DNA from: Stomatobaculum sp. F0698
GTDB lineage: Bacteria; Bacillota; Clostridia; Lachnospirales; Lachnospiraceae
Direction of reading: 5' to 3'
Length of the DNA stretch: 64,000 nt
Assembly: GCF_030644385.1 (NCBI RefSeq)
Contig: NZ_CP130060.1
Span: 434,001 to 498,000 of the forward strand
Part shown: positions 26,543-35,885 of the stretch, piece by piece
Numbering within the stretch: position 1 is the first letter of the stretch
Layout: each line of letters starts with the position of its first letter
Made by a program: the position numbers and the translations under genes
Notes under the pieces: model-generated
Seen by the model: only the letters and a program-made list of their open reading frames with translations
Database searches by the model: none
Told to the model about the DNA's origin: nothing

Positions 26543-27051
26543 GAGCCTTCTTTCCCGAGGATGAGGTGAATTCGGTCTATGACTTTCCCTTCGAGAGCCT
26601 CACGGAGCGCGGCATACGCGGCATCATCTTTGACATCGACAACACCTTGGTGCCGCCGGATGCGCCGGTCGATGCGCGTTGCCGCGCGTTGATTCGCGCT
26701 TTAAAGACAGCGGGCTTTCGCATCTGTCTGGTGTCCAACAATAAGGGACCGCGGATTGTGCCCTTTGCGACGGCGCTGAATCTTCCCTATGTGGAGCGCG
26801 CGCTGAAGCCGCGGCGCTACGGGTACCGCCGCGCGATGGCGCGCATGGGAACCGCACCCGCAGAGACCATAGCGATCGGCGACCAGCTCTTCACGGATAT
26901 CTGGGGCGCCAACCGCGCCGGCATGCACAGTCTCCTGGTGAAACCCATGGAGCCGAAGGAGGAGATTCAAATTCTCGTAAAGCGCCTCTTGGAGCGCCCC
27001 TTCCTTTGGTACTACCGGAGGAAAAAAGCGGGGGGAGAGGCGCATGATTGA
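26539..27051 (+). CDS. YqeG-family HAD phosphatase
   Basis: 170-residue HAD-IIIA hydrolase of the YqeG family (a cytosolic phosphatase group related to a mitochondrial phosphatidylglycerophosphate phosphatase). Motif I is IIFDIDNTLVPP, motif II LVSNN, motif III KPRRYGYRRAM, and motif IV IGDQLFTDIWGANRAG. In many Firmicutes YqeG precedes a GTPase and aroE, and here aroE follows with an eight-base overlap. The physiological substrate is uncertain. Confidence 0.92.
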   Translation: MRAFFPEDEVNSVYDFPFESLTERGIRGIIFDIDNTLVPPDAPVDARCRALIRALKTAGFRICLVSNNKGPRIVPFATALNLPYVERALKPRRYGYRRAMARMGTAPAETIAIGDQLFTDIWGANRAGMHSLLVKPMEPKEEIQILVKRLLERPFLWYYRRKKAGGEAHD

Positions 27052-27910
27052 CGCAAAGACCAAGGTGTTCGGCCTGCTGGCAAACCCCATCGGGCACAGC
27101 CTCTCGCCGCGCTTTCAAAACGCGCTCGCCGCATACTGCGGGGAGAACGCGGTCTATTTGCCGTTTGAGGTGAAGCGCCCCGAGACGCTGGAAGCGGCGC
27201 TAAAGGGGGCGCATGCACTCGGCATTGCGGGACTTAATGTGACCGTACCCTATAAGGAGGCGGTCATCCCCTACTTAAGCGGTCTCAGCGAGGAGGCGCG
27301 GCTCATCGGCGCGGTGAATACCCTCGTTCGGAGCGAAGAGGGGTATGTCGGTCACAACACGGACATTGCGGGAATGGAGCGCATGCTTTTGCGGCAGGGG
27401 CTCTCGATTCGGGGCGCAAAGGTTCTTGTTCTCGGCGCGGGCGGTGCCGCGCGGAGCGCGGCCGTGCTCGCGGCGCTCAAGGGAGCGGCTGAGCTCGTGA
27501 TTCTGAACCGGAATAAGGAGAGGGCGGAGGCGCTCGCTAAGTCGCTGCGGAACGTGGCGCCGGAACTGCCTGTCCTTACGGAAGGGCTCGACGCCTGGGA
27601 GAGCCTTTCCGGCAATGACTATCTCGCAATCCAGTGCACGAGTGTCGGTATGTGGCCCAAGGCAGAGGAAGCTGTGATTGCGGACCCGCGCTTCTACGAG
27701 AAACTCTCGGCGGCTGCGGATATTGTGTACACGCCTGCGGAAACCGAATTCTTGCGGCTTGCGCGCGCGGCGGGAAAGCCTACGGTCGGCGGCCTGCCCA
27801 TGCTGATTTCGCAGGGTATTCACGCATTTTCGCTCTGGACGGGCAAAACCTGTACCGCGGCGGACGAGGAGAGTCTGCTCAAACTGGTGCGAGAGGCGCT
27901 TCCCGCCTAG
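27044..27910 (+). CDS. aroE: Shikimate dehydrogenase
   Basis: Reduces 3-dehydroshikimate with NADPH in the chorismate pathway that feeds trpE. 288 residues; substrate site NPIGHSLSPRFQNA, NVTVPYKEAVIPYL with the catalytic Lys, GAVNTLVRSEEGYVGHNTDI, dinucleotide loop VLGAGGAARSAAVLAAL, NRNKERAEAL, and GGLPMLISQGIHAF. Starts within yqeG. It could also be a quinate/shikimate dehydrogenase paralogue; sequence alone does not separate these. Confidence 0.93.
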   Translation: MIDAKTKVFGLLANPIGHSLSPRFQNALAAYCGENAVYLPFEVKRPETLEAALKGAHALGIAGLNVTVPYKEAVIPYLSGLSEEARLIGAVNTLVRSEEGYVGHNTDIAGMERMLLRQGLSIRGAKVLVLGAGGAARSAAVLAALKGAAELVILNRNKERAEALAKSLRNVAPELPVLTEGLDAWESLSGNDYLAIQCTSVGMWPKAEEAVIADPRFYEKLSAAADIVYTPAETEFLRLARAAGKPTVGGLPMLISQGIHAFSLWTGKTCTAADEESLLKLVREALPA

Positions 27911-27928
27911 AAAGTAAGAGAAAAAAGC

Positions 27929-27957
27929 TTGCGAAAAATATCTGCCTAGCGTAGAAT
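27929..27957 (+). promoter_or_regulatory. Putative promoter of efp
   Basis: TTGCGA and TAGAAT with a 17-base spacer, 43 bases before the efp start codon. Confidence 0.6.
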
Positions 27958-27999
27958 ACAGTAGACTATTTGGGAACGAACGGATGGAGGGTTAACTTT

Positions 28000-28563
28000 A
28001 TGATTTCTGCAGGTGATTTCAGAAACGGCATCACGCTTGAGATTGACAACGCGGTCTATCAGATCATTGAATTCCAGCACGTGAAGCCGGGCAAGGGCGC
28101 AGCATTCGTGCGCACCAAGATCAAAAACGTGATGACAGGAGCTGTGACTGAGCGCACCTTCCGTCCGACGGAGAAATTCCCGACCGCACGCATCGACCGC
28201 GTCGAGATGCAGTATCTCTATGCCGATGACGACATGTTCAACTTCATGAACACGGAGACCTACGATCAGATTTCTCTGAACAAGGAGCTGATCGGCGATG
28301 CGCTCAAGTTTGTCAAGGAGAACGAGATGGTCAAGGTTGTCTCCTACAACGGCAACGTGTTCTCGGTCGAGCCGCCGCTCTTTGTCGAGCTGGAGATCAC
28401 GGAGACCGAGCCGGGCTTCGCGGGCAACACGGCTACCGGCGCACAGAAGCCGGCTATCGTTGAGACCGGCGCACAGATTTCCGTGCCGCTCTTTGTCGGC
28501 ATCGGCGACCGCGTCAAGATTGACACCCGCACGGGCGAGTATCTCGGCAGAGCACAGAACTAA
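28000..28563 (+). CDS. efp: Elongation factor P
   Basis: Relieves ribosome stalling at polyproline. ATG 28000 follows GGAGGGTTAACTTT. 187 residues in three beta-barrel domains: [17 protein letters not shown], the tip loop [17 protein letters not shown] with the Lys that is modified in many species, [15 protein letters not shown], and the C-terminal [20 protein letters not shown]. No modifying enzyme gene is nearby. Single-gene unit with its own terminator. Confidence 0.97.
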   Translation: MISAGDFRNGITLEIDNAVYQIIEFQHVKPGKGAAFVRTKIKNVMTGAVTERTFRPTEKFPTARIDRVEMQYLYADDDMFNFMNTETYDQISLNKELIGDALKFVKENEMVKVVSYNGNVFSVEPPLFVELEITETEPGFAGNTATGAQKPAIVETGAQISVPLFVGIGDRVKIDTRTGEYLGRAQN

Positions 28564-28579
28564 GACACAGAAATCGAAG

Positions 28580-28605
28580 AGCAGCCCGAAGTCGGGCTGC
28601 TTTTC
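28580..28605 (+). terminator. Terminator after efp
   Basis: GCAGCCCGA / TCGGGCTGC hairpin followed by TTTTCTT; it ends only about 20 bases before argS. Confidence 0.85.
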
Positions 28606-28624
28606 TTCACGTTGAGGAGTAAAC

Positions 28625-30397
28625 ATGGCGACAAAGACTGTTTTGGAAGCAATGAATGAGAGTGTGGCGCGCGCCTTTGCCGCGGCCGGCTATCCGGACG
28701 CACAGGCCTCGGTGCAGCTCTCGAACCGTCCGGACCTCTGCGAGTACCAGTGTAACGGTGCAATGGCGGTTGCCAAAAAGGCGGGCAAGCGCCCGCTCGA
28801 GGTTGCGGAGGCCGTGGCGGAAGAACTGAAGCGGGAAGAACTCTTTGCGGAGGTCGGTGCCGTGCCGCCAGGCTTCATTAACCTCCGTGTAAGTCCGGCT
28901 GCTCTGGCGGCACACGTGCGTGCGCTCGCGGAGGATGCGCAGTGCGGCGTGGCGCGCGATGAGAGTCGAAAGATCGTTGTCGACTACGGCGGCGCAAATG
29001 TCGCGAAGCCGCTCCACGTGGGACACCTCCGCTCCGCCATCATCGGCGAGGCCTTAAAGCGCATGGGCGCTTTCTTCGGAAACGAGATGATAGGCGATGT
29101 GCACCTCGGTGATTGGGGTCTCCAGATGGGACTCATTATCGAGGAGCTGCGCCTTCGTAAGCCGGAGCTCCCGTACTTTGACGAGGCGTTTTCGGGCAGC
29201 TATCCCGCGGAAGCGCCGTTTACGATTGCCGAGCTCGAGGAGATTTACCCAACCGCAAGCAAGCGCTCCAAGGAAGATGAGGCCTTTGCCGAGGCTGCGC
29301 ATCAGGCGACCGTAAAGTTGCAGAGCGGCGACCCCGGGTTCACCGCACTCTGGAAGCACATTCTCACGGTTTCCAAGGCAGACTTAAAGAAAAACTACGA
29401 TGCGCTTGCGGTCTCGTTTGAACTCTGGAAGGGAGAGTCCGATGCGCAGCCGCTGATTCCCGGTCTTATCGAAGACCTCGAGACGCGGGGCATTGCGAGA
29501 GCTTCCGAGGGTGCGCTGGTCGTCGACATTGCGGAGCCGACTGACAAGAAGGAACTCCCGCCCTGCATCGTCCGGAAGTCGGACGGCGCGGCACTCTATG
29601 CGACCAGCGACCTCGCAACCTTAATCGACCGCGAGGCGACGCTCTCGCCGGACTGCTATATTTACATTGCGGACAAGCGCCAGGAACTCCACTACACGCA
29701 GTTCTTCCGCGTTGCGCGGAAGGCGGGCATTGTCCCCCCGGCGCACGAGCTCATCTACATAGGCTTCGGCACGATGAACGGCAAGGACGGGAAGCCGTTT
29801 AAGACCCGTGAGGGCGGCGTGATGCGTCTTGAGACCCTGATTCGGGAGATTCGGGAGGCGGTTTCTACCCGCATCGCGGAGAATCCGGAGATCACGGCGG
29901 AGGAGGCAGCGCGCACTTCGGAGCAGGTGGCGCTCGCCGCACTGAAATACGCGGACCTCTCGAACCAGGCCTCGAAGGACTATGTTTTCGACCTGGAGCG
30001 CTTTGCCTCCTTTGAGGGCAACACCGGACCCTACATTCTCTACACGGCGGTGCGCATCAAGTCCATACTCAAAAAATACGCGGAGCAGGGTGGCGCGCCC
30101 GTGAGCCCGGCCGACCTTCGCCCGGCGGAGAGCGAGAGCGAAAAGGCCCTCTTCCTTGACCTCGCGCGCTACCCGGAGGTGATGCGCGGAGCCTGGAAAG
30201 AACTTGCGCCGCACCGCATCTGCCAGTATCTCTACGGACTTGCGGATCACTTCAACTCCTTCTACCACGCGATTCGCATCCTGCAGGAGTCGGATGAGGC
30301 AAAGAAGCGCGGCTACCTCGCGCTGATTGCGACCGCGGAGCGTGTGATTGAACTTTCGCTCGCGGTTCTCGGCATGGAAGTGCCGGAACGCATGTGA
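28625..30397 (+). CDS. argS: Arginyl-tRNA synthetase
   Basis: Class I aminoacyl-tRNA synthetase charging tRNA-Arg. 590 residues. The N-terminal Add-1 domain precedes the HIGH-type site KPLHVGHLRSAIIGEAL and GDVHLGDWGLQMGLII. The KMSKS loop is the relaxed GKPFKTREGG form common in ArgRS. The DALR C-terminal domain ends in the near-invariant LGMEVPERM. Start ATG 28625 after TTGAGGAGTAAAC. Confidence 0.97.
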   Translation: MATKTVLEAMNESVARAFAAAGYPDAQASVQLSNRPDLCEYQCNGAMAVAKKAGKRPLEVAEAVAEELKREELFAEVGAVPPGFINLRVSPAALAAHVRALAEDAQCGVARDESRKIVVDYGGANVAKPLHVGHLRSAIIGEALKRMGAFFGNEMIGDVHLGDWGLQMGLIIEELRLRKPELPYFDEAFSGSYPAEAPFTIAELEEIYPTASKRSKEDEAFAEAAHQATVKLQSGDPGFTALWKHILTVSKADLKKNYDALAVSFELWKGESDAQPLIPGLIEDLETRGIARASEGALVVDIAEPTDKKELPPCIVRKSDGAALYATSDLATLIDREATLSPDCYIYIADKRQELHYTQFFRVARKAGIVPPAHELIYIGFGTMNGKDGKPFKTREGGVMRLETLIREIREAVSTRIAENPEITAEEAARTSEQVALAALKYADLSNQASKDYVFDLERFASFEGNTGPYILYTAVRIKSILKKYAEQGGAPVSPADLRPAESESEKALFLDLARYPEVMRGAWKELAPHRICQYLYGLADHFNSFYHAIRILQESDEAKKRGYLALIATAERVIELSLAVLGMEVPERM

Positions 30398-30414
30398 AAA
30401 TGTATGCTTTGTAC

Positions 30415-30446
30415 GAAAAAAAAACCACGCATTGCGTGGTTTTTTC
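30415..30446 (+). terminator. Terminator after argS
   Basis: AAAAACCACGC / GCGTGGTTTTT hairpin with flanking A- and T-runs, directly after argS. Confidence 0.9.
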
Positions 30447-30466
30447 TAATTTGACGGTTTCGGCAT

Positions 30467-30474
30467 GTTATAAT
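30467..30474 (+). promoter_or_regulatory. Extended -10 promoter of the rnf operon
   Basis: TATAAT at 30469-30474 is preceded by TGT, an extended -10 element. A TTGACG lies 12 bases upstream, too close for a standard -35. Confidence 0.5.
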
Positions 30475-30518
30475 ATTAACGCAGAAGTAACTGAATCCGA
30501 AAGAAAGAGGGTAGTCAG

Positions 30519-31883
30519 ATGGGATTGGCAACTTTTCGAGGCGGCGTCCATCCGTTTGAGGGCAAGGAACTCTCAATGGACAGAGCTGTCACTGTGCTGA
30601 AACCGACTTCCGGCGAGATGGTGTATCCCGTCTCGCAGCACATCGGCGCTCCGGCAAAGGCAATCGTCAAGGTCGGGGACGAGGTGCTGGTGGGGCAGAA
30701 AATCGCCGAGGCGGGCGGTTTTATCTCGGCGGTCGTGGTGAGCTCCGTGTCGGGCAAGGTAAAGAAGATTGAGCCCCGCGTCACCGCAGGCGGCGCGAAG
30801 AGCATCTCGATTGTGCTCGAGAACGACGGTCTGTATACGGCGGTCGAGGGACTCGGAGAAGACAGAGATGCAACGAAGCTCAGCAAACAGGAAATCCGGG
30901 ACATTGTCCGCGAAGCCGGCATTGTGGGTCTCGGCGGCGCAGGCTTTCCGACCAACGTAAAGCTCACGCCGAAGGATGAGTCAAAGATTGACTATGTCAT
31001 TGTAAACGGCGCTGAGTGCGAGCCCTATCTGACCTGCGATTACCGCATGATGATTGAGGAGCCGGAGCGTCTGGTCGGCGGTCTCAAGGTCATGCTGCAG
31101 CTCTTTGAGAACGCGAAGGCTGTGATCGGCATCGAGAACAACAAGCCGAAGGCCATCGAGAAGCTCCGCGCGCTTGTGAAAGACGAGCCGAAGATTACGG
31201 TGGAGCCCTTAAGAACCAAGTACCCGCAGGGCGGCGAGCGCTCGCTGATTTATGCGGTGACCGGCAGAGAAATCAACTCCTCCATGCTCCCGGCGGATGC
31301 GGGCTGTGTCGTGGACAATGTGAACACGGTCATGGCGATTTACGATGCGGTCTGTAAGCAGACCCCGATTTTGGAGCGCGTGATTACCGTCACCGGCGAT
31401 GCCGTGAAGGAACCGCAGAACTTCAAGGTCAGAACCGGCATGAACTACAACGACATCATTGAGGCGGCCGGCGGCTTTGTCGGCGAGCCGAAGAAGATAC
31501 TCTCCGGCGGTCCCATGATGGGCCAGGCCATGTATACCACGGATGTCCCGGTCACGAAGAACTCCTCTTCGCTGACCTGCTTCCTCGAGGACGAGGTCGA
31601 GAAGAACCCCGAGAGTCCCTGCATCCGCTGCGGACGCTGCGGTGAAGTATGTCCCGAGTTTCTGGTTCCGGTGCTCATGATGCAGACCTGCATGGCCGGA
31701 AACAGCGAGGGCTATGAGAAGCTCTACGGCATGGAGTGCATTGAGTGCGGCAGCTGTTCCTACATCTGTCCCGCGAGACGGCCGCTGACCCAGGCGTTCA
31801 AGCAGATGAAGCGCCGCATCGGCGAAGAGCGGCGTCAAAAGGCTGCCGCAGAGAAGGCAGCGAGCGGAAAGGAGGCAAAGTAA
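30519..31883 (+). CDS. rnfC: Rnf complex subunit C
   Basis: NADH-binding flavin/iron-sulfur subunit of the Rnf ferredoxin:NAD+ oxidoreductase. 454 residues. N-terminal GGVHPFEGKELS, a barrel-sandwich region, the glycine-rich GIVGLGGAGFPTNVKL that binds NAD/FMN, NGAECEPYLTCDYRMM, then two [4Fe-4S] motifs CIRCGRCGEVCP and CIECGSCSYICP near the C-terminus. First gene of rnfCDGEAB. Peripheral membrane protein on the cytoplasmic side. Confidence 0.96.
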   Translation: MGLATFRGGVHPFEGKELSMDRAVTVLKPTSGEMVYPVSQHIGAPAKAIVKVGDEVLVGQKIAEAGGFISAVVVSSVSGKVKKIEPRVTAGGAKSISIVLENDGLYTAVEGLGEDRDATKLSKQEIRDIVREAGIVGLGGAGFPTNVKLTPKDESKIDYVIVNGAECEPYLTCDYRMMIEEPERLVGGLKVMLQLFENAKAVIGIENNKPKAIEKLRALVKDEPKITVEPLRTKYPQGGERSLIYAVTGREINSSMLPADAGCVVDNVNTVMAIYDAVCKQTPILERVITVTGDAVKEPQNFKVRTGMNYNDIIEAAGGFVGEPKKILSGGPMMGQAMYTTDVPVTKNSSSLTCFLEDEVEKNPESPCIRCGRCGEVCPEFLVPVLMMQTCMAGNSEGYEKLYGMECIECGSCSYICPARRPLTQAFKQMKRRIGEERRQKAAAEKAASGKEAK

Positions 31884-31886
31884 GCG

Positions 31887-32852
31887 ATGAATTTATTGAA
31901 TGTTTCCGCCTCTCCGCACGTGAGAGACCGCGTTTCCACGCGGGAGATCATGCTGGATGTCTGCATTGCCATGATTCCGACGGCAGTTTACGGTGTCGTG
32001 CAGTTCGGTCTCCACGCGCTCTGGGTGATTTTGGTCACGGTCGCTGCGGCGGTGCTCTCCGAGTACCTCTGGCAGCGCGGCATGAAAAAAGAAGTGACGA
32101 TTACGGACTTCTCCGCGGTTGTCACGGGTCTCATCCTGGCACTCAACATGCCGCCGGAGATTCCGCTCTGGATACCGGCGCTCGGCGCTGTCTTTGCGAT
32201 TGTGATTGTAAAGCAGATGTTCGGCGGCCTCGGCCAGAACTTCATGAACCCGGCGCTTGCCGGCAGATGTTTCCTGCTGATTTCGCTCGCGAAGTATATG
32301 AATAACTTCACCTCGAAGCCGATTAACTTCGACGCGACGACGGGTGCAACCCCGCTTGCGATTATGAAGACCGCGATGAAGGCGGGCACGCCGGCGACCG
32401 CGGATGTGAATCTCTTTCAGCTCTTTGTGGGTCACATTCCGGGCACCATCGGCGAGGTCTCCGCAATTGCCCTGCTCTTTGGCGCGGCTTACCTGCTCTG
32501 GAGAAAGGTGATCAGCTTTGAGATTCCGGTCATCTACATTGCATCGACCGCGCTCTTTGTCTTCATCTTCGGCGAGCACAACGCAAACTATGTGCTCGCA
32601 CAGGTGCTCGGCGGCGGTCTGATTTTCGGTGCCTTCTTCATGGCGACCGACTACGCGTCCACCCCGCTCACCAAGAAGGGGCAGATGATTTACGCACTGA
32701 TTATCGGCATACTCACGGGTCTCTTCCGTATCTTCGGTACCGGTGCGGAGGGCGTCTCGTACTCGATTATCATCGGCAACATGCTCTCGCCGCTCATTGA
32801 GAGCGCAACCATTCCGAAGGCATTCGGCAGAAGGGGGGCAAAAAAAGCATGA
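31887..32852 (+). CDS. rnfD: Rnf complex subunit D
   Basis: Membrane subunit with covalent FMN, thought to take part in ion translocation. 321 residues with about nine helices; SASPHVRDRVSTREIMLDV at the N-terminus, GLGQNFMNPALAGRCFLL, and the flavinylation site TTGATPL. Starts after AAAGGAGG at the end of rnfC and overlaps rnfG by four bases. Confidence 0.95.
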   Translation: MNLLNVSASPHVRDRVSTREIMLDVCIAMIPTAVYGVVQFGLHALWVILVTVAAAVLSEYLWQRGMKKEVTITDFSAVVTGLILALNMPPEIPLWIPALGAVFAIVIVKQMFGGLGQNFMNPALAGRCFLLISLAKYMNNFTSKPINFDATTGATPLAIMKTAMKAGTPATADVNLFQLFVGHIPGTIGEVSAIALLFGAAYLLWRKVISFEIPVIYIASTALFVFIFGEHNANYVLAQVLGGGLIFGAFFMATDYASTPLTKKGQMIYALIIGILTGLFRIFGTGAEGVSYSIIIGNMLSPLIESATIPKAFGRRGAKKA

Positions 32853-33481
32853 GCAAGACAAAAGAAACTTCGTTTGTGAGCGATGCACTGCGCCTCATGC
32901 TGATCACGGTGATCGCGGGACTGCTGCTCGGCGTCGTCTATACCGTGACCTATGAGCCGATTCAGGCGGCGCAGAATGCGACGACAATTGCGGCGTACAA
33001 GCAGGTGTTCCCGGATGCCGCTGACTTTCAGGAGAATCCGGATGGGGCGGCACTCATTGAGGCGAACGCGGCTCCCCTCGCGGAGCAGGGCTTCGGCAAT
33101 GTCCTGATTGACAAGGTGGTCAATGCGGTCGATGCGAACGGTCAGGTGGTCGGCCACATTATCAATGCGAGCTCGAAGGACGGCTACGGCGGACTGGTGT
33201 CGATTTCGGTCGGCATTCAGGCAGACGGTCAGACCGTGAACGGTATTGCCTTCCTCTCGATTTCGGAGTCGGCGGGTCTCGGCATGAACGCACGCGACAC
33301 CGACTGGTACAAGCAGTTTAACGGCAAGAAGGGCGAGAAGTTTGAGGTGACCAAGGCCGGCGACGGCGAACTTGACAACAACAAGATCAACGCGATTTCC
33401 GGTGCGACCATCACCTCCCGCGCGGTGACCAACGCGGTCAACGCGGCGCTCTACTTTGTGAACAACGGCTTAAAACAGTGA
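32849..33481 (+). CDS. rnfG: Rnf complex subunit G
   Basis: Single-span subunit with an extracytoplasmic FMN-binding domain. 210 residues: one N-terminal helix (about 14-34), then SVGIQADGQTVNGIAFLS, ESAGLGMNARDTDWYKQF and the flavin-attachment motif ISGATITSRAVTNAV. Start ATG overlaps the rnfD stop after AAGGGGGG. Confidence 0.95.
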   Translation: MSKTKETSFVSDALRLMLITVIAGLLLGVVYTVTYEPIQAAQNATTIAAYKQVFPDAADFQENPDGAALIEANAAPLAEQGFGNVLIDKVVNAVDANGQVVGHIINASSKDGYGGLVSISVGIQADGQTVNGIAFLSISESAGLGMNARDTDWYKQFNGKKGEKFEVTKAGDGELDNNKINAISGATITSRAVTNAVNAALYFVNNGLKQ

Positions 33482-33498
33482 GAGGGGGAAAAGATTCC

Positions 33499-34266
33499 GT
33501 GAAAGTATGTATGGAACGCCTGAAGAACGGTATCATCACAGAAAATCCGGTCTTCATTATGGCGCTGGGACTTTGCCCCACCTTTGCAGTTACGACCTCC
33601 GCGGTCAATGCAATCGGAATGGGACTTTCGTCTCTGGTTGTTTTGATGTTTTCGAACTTAATTATTTCCGCGCTCTCGGGCGTGATTCCGGGAAGAGTGC
33701 GTCTTCCCGCGGAGATTGTCGTCGTCGCGTCCCTCGTGACCATCGTGCAGCTTCTCATTCAGGGCTTTGCGCCCTCGATTTACACGGCACTCGGCATTTA
33801 CATTCCGCTGATCGTCGTGAACTGTATCATCCTGGGCCGCGCGGAGGCATACGCACTTGGCGCGAAGCCGATTCCGGCGCTCTTTGACGGCATCGGCATG
33901 GGACTCGGCTTTACTCTGGCGCTCCTGCTCCTCGGCTCCTTCCGTGAACTCATCGGCGCAGGTTCGATTTTCGGCATCAAGCTGATCCCGGATGCCTACC
34001 ACATTTCGATTTTCGTTCTGCCCCCGGGAGCCTTCTTCGTGATGGCCTTCCTCGTAGCGGCAATGCAGTACTATCAGGATGAGAATCGCGGTCGGAAGAA
34101 GACCAACGGTCCCTCCCTCGAAGAGGTGAAGACCAAGGTCGTGAAGCCGGTCGCAAAGCCGGCGGCGGCGGTGACACAGGCGGCAGCTGCGACTCAGGCA
34201 GCGGCACCCGCAACGGCTGAGGCACAAAGCCCGGCAGCGGCGGAGAAGAAAGAGGAGGCGAAGTGA
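33499..34266 (+). CDS. rnfE: Rnf complex subunit E
   Basis: Integral subunit of about six helices with ENPVFIMALGLCPTFAVTT and LGIYIPLIVVNCIILGRAEA, typical of RnfE. GTG 33499 is chosen because AGAGGGGG lies about ten bases before it; GTG 33478 or ATG 33511 are possible alternatives. The last ~50 residues are an Ala/Pro/Lys-rich low-complexity tail (KPVAKPAAAVTQAAAATQAA) that ordinary RnfE proteins do not need. The stop shares a base with the rnfA start. Confidence 0.92.
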   Translation: MKVCMERLKNGIITENPVFIMALGLCPTFAVTTSAVNAIGMGLSSLVVLMFSNLIISALSGVIPGRVRLPAEIVVVASLVTIVQLLIQGFAPSIYTALGIYIPLIVVNCIILGRAEAYALGAKPIPALFDGIGMGLGFTLALLLLGSFRELIGAGSIFGIKLIPDAYHISIFVLPPGAFFVMAFLVAAMQYYQDENRGRKKTNGPSLEEVKTKVVKPVAKPAAAVTQAAAATQAAAPATAEAQSPAAAEKKEEAK

Positions 34267-34844
34267 TGTCAAAGATAGCATTGCTCCTGGTGAGCGGCGC
34301 ATTGGTCAACAACGTCGTGCTCTCCAGATTCCTCGGACTCTGCTCTTTCGTCGGTGTCTCGAAGAAAAAGGACACCTCGGCCGGCATGGGCGGCGCGGTT
34401 ATCTTTACGATATTCCTCGCGACCATCCTTTCCTCGCTGGTCTACATGTTCGTGCTGCGGCCGCTTAAAATCGACTATCTGCAGACCATTGTGTTCATTC
34501 TTCTGATTGCGTCCCTCGTGCAGTTCATCGAGATGTTCATGAAGAAGAGTATGCCCGCCATGCACGCATCCCTCGGTATTTACCTCCCCCTGATTACGAC
34601 GAACTGCGCCGTGCTCGGCGTGGCACTCGACAACGTACAGAAGGAGTACAATTTCATTGAGGGTCTCGCATGGGGCGTCGGCACCGCAGCCGGCTATGCC
34701 ATTGCCATTGTCATCCTTGCGGGCATCCGCGAGAGATGTGAGGGCAACGACATTCCGAAGTACTTCCGCGGCCTGCCCATCGTATTGATTATTTCGGGAC
34801 TCATGGCAATCGCATTCACCGGCTTCTCGGGCATGATCAGCTGA
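34266..34844 (+). CDS. rnfA: Rnf complex subunit A
   Basis: 192-residue integral subunit with six helices, homologous to RnfE in inverted topology. Landmarks: NNVVLSRFLGLCSFVGVSKK with the conserved Cys, and GIYLPLITTNCAVLGVAL. ATG 34266 follows GAGGAGGCGAAG, with a TGATG junction to rnfE. Confidence 0.95.
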   Translation: MSKIALLLVSGALVNNVVLSRFLGLCSFVGVSKKKDTSAGMGGAVIFTIFLATILSSLVYMFVLRPLKIDYLQTIVFILLIASLVQFIEMFMKKSMPAMHASLGIYLPLITTNCAVLGVALDNVQKEYNFIEGLAWGVGTAAGYAIAIVILAGIRERCEGNDIPKYFRGLPIVLIISGLMAIAFTGFSGMIS

Positions 34845-34858
34845 GCGGAGGGAGAGAG

Positions 34859-35650
34859 ATGAATTATACAATTATCATTGTCTCGTTTGCGATTGTCGGT
34901 ATCGTCGGACTGATTTGCGGCATGGGTCTCGGCGTTGCAAGCGAGAAGTTCAAAGTAGAAGTAGATGAGAAGGAACTTGCGGTCCGCGAGGCGCTGCCCG
35001 GCAACAACTGCGGTGCCTGCGGTTTTCCGGGCTGTGACGGCTGCGCGCACGCGATTGCAATCGGCGAAGCGGCGGTCACCCAATGTCCGGTCGGCGGCAA
35101 GCCGGTCGCACAGAAGATTGCGGACATCATGGGTGTCCAGGCGGGCGAGGCGGTCAAGAAGGTCGCAATGGTCCGTTGCTCCGGTACCTGTGACAAGGCG
35201 ATTAAGCGCGCCAAGAACGTGGGTCCGATCGACTGTAACCAGATGTCGGTCATGCCCGGCGGCGGCGATCTCGGCTGTGAGTTCGGCTGCCTCGGCGGCG
35301 GTTCCTGCGTGAAGGTCTGCGAATTCGATGCCATTCATGTGGTGGACGGCATTGCCGTGGTCGACAAGGAGAAGTGCGTGGCCTGCGGTCTCTGCGTGAA
35401 GGCTTGCCCGCGCCACATCATCGAGATGACGACCTACAAGGCAAAGTACCACGTGAGATGTATGTCGCAGGAGAAGGGCAAGGCGGTCAAGGATGTCTGC
35501 CAGGCGGGCTGCATCGGCTGCACGCTCTGCGTGAAGGAGTGTAAGTTTGACGCCATCCACATGAACGGAAACGTCGCGCAGATCGACTACGACAAGTGCG
35601 TGAACTGCGGCGCCTGCGCGAGAAAGTGCCCGGTCAGCGTCATCAACTAA
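34859..35650 (+). CDS. rnfB: Rnf complex subunit B
   Basis: Ferredoxin-like subunit that receives electrons from reduced ferredoxin. 263 residues: N-terminal membrane helix, the LPGNNCGACGFPGCDGCAHA four-iron domain, then ferredoxin-type clusters in KCVACGLCVKACP, CIGCTLCVKECKFDAI and KCVNCGACARKCP. Last gene of the operon, completing the clostridial C-D-G-E-A-B order. The coupling ion (Na+ or H+) cannot be told from sequence. Confidence 0.96.
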   Translation: MNYTIIIVSFAIVGIVGLICGMGLGVASEKFKVEVDEKELAVREALPGNNCGACGFPGCDGCAHAIAIGEAAVTQCPVGGKPVAQKIADIMGVQAGEAVKKVAMVRCSGTCDKAIKRAKNVGPIDCNQMSVMPGGGDLGCEFGCLGGGSCVKVCEFDAIHVVDGIAVVDKEKCVACGLCVKACPRHIIEMTTYKAKYHVRCMSQEKGKAVKDVCQAGCIGCTLCVKECKFDAIHMNGNVAQIDYDKCVNCGACARKCPVSVIN

Positions 35651-35692
35651 AGCGCTGCGACAACAAGAAAAGTCAGCAACGCATACCTATCA

Positions 35693-35733
35693 AAGAAGCG
35701 CTCTGTCCATAAAGGACAGGGCGCTTCTTTTGC
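35693..35733 (+). terminator. Terminator after the rnf operon
   Basis: AAGCGCTCTGTCC / GGACAGGGCGCTT hairpin followed by CTTTTGC. Its right arm and tail (35714-35733) are identical to those of the terminator at 36838-36857. Confidence 0.88.
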
Positions 35734-35885
35734 TGTTTAATTCTGTAAAATACGGCCAGAAAAAAGTTTAGAGAAAATTTATAAAATATTTACAAAAGCA
35801 TAACATATATCAGATTGATATGATATATAATTACATTGCAGCTGCACAACATGTGGGATTTAGCAAGAGAATTGAGAGGTTTGGG

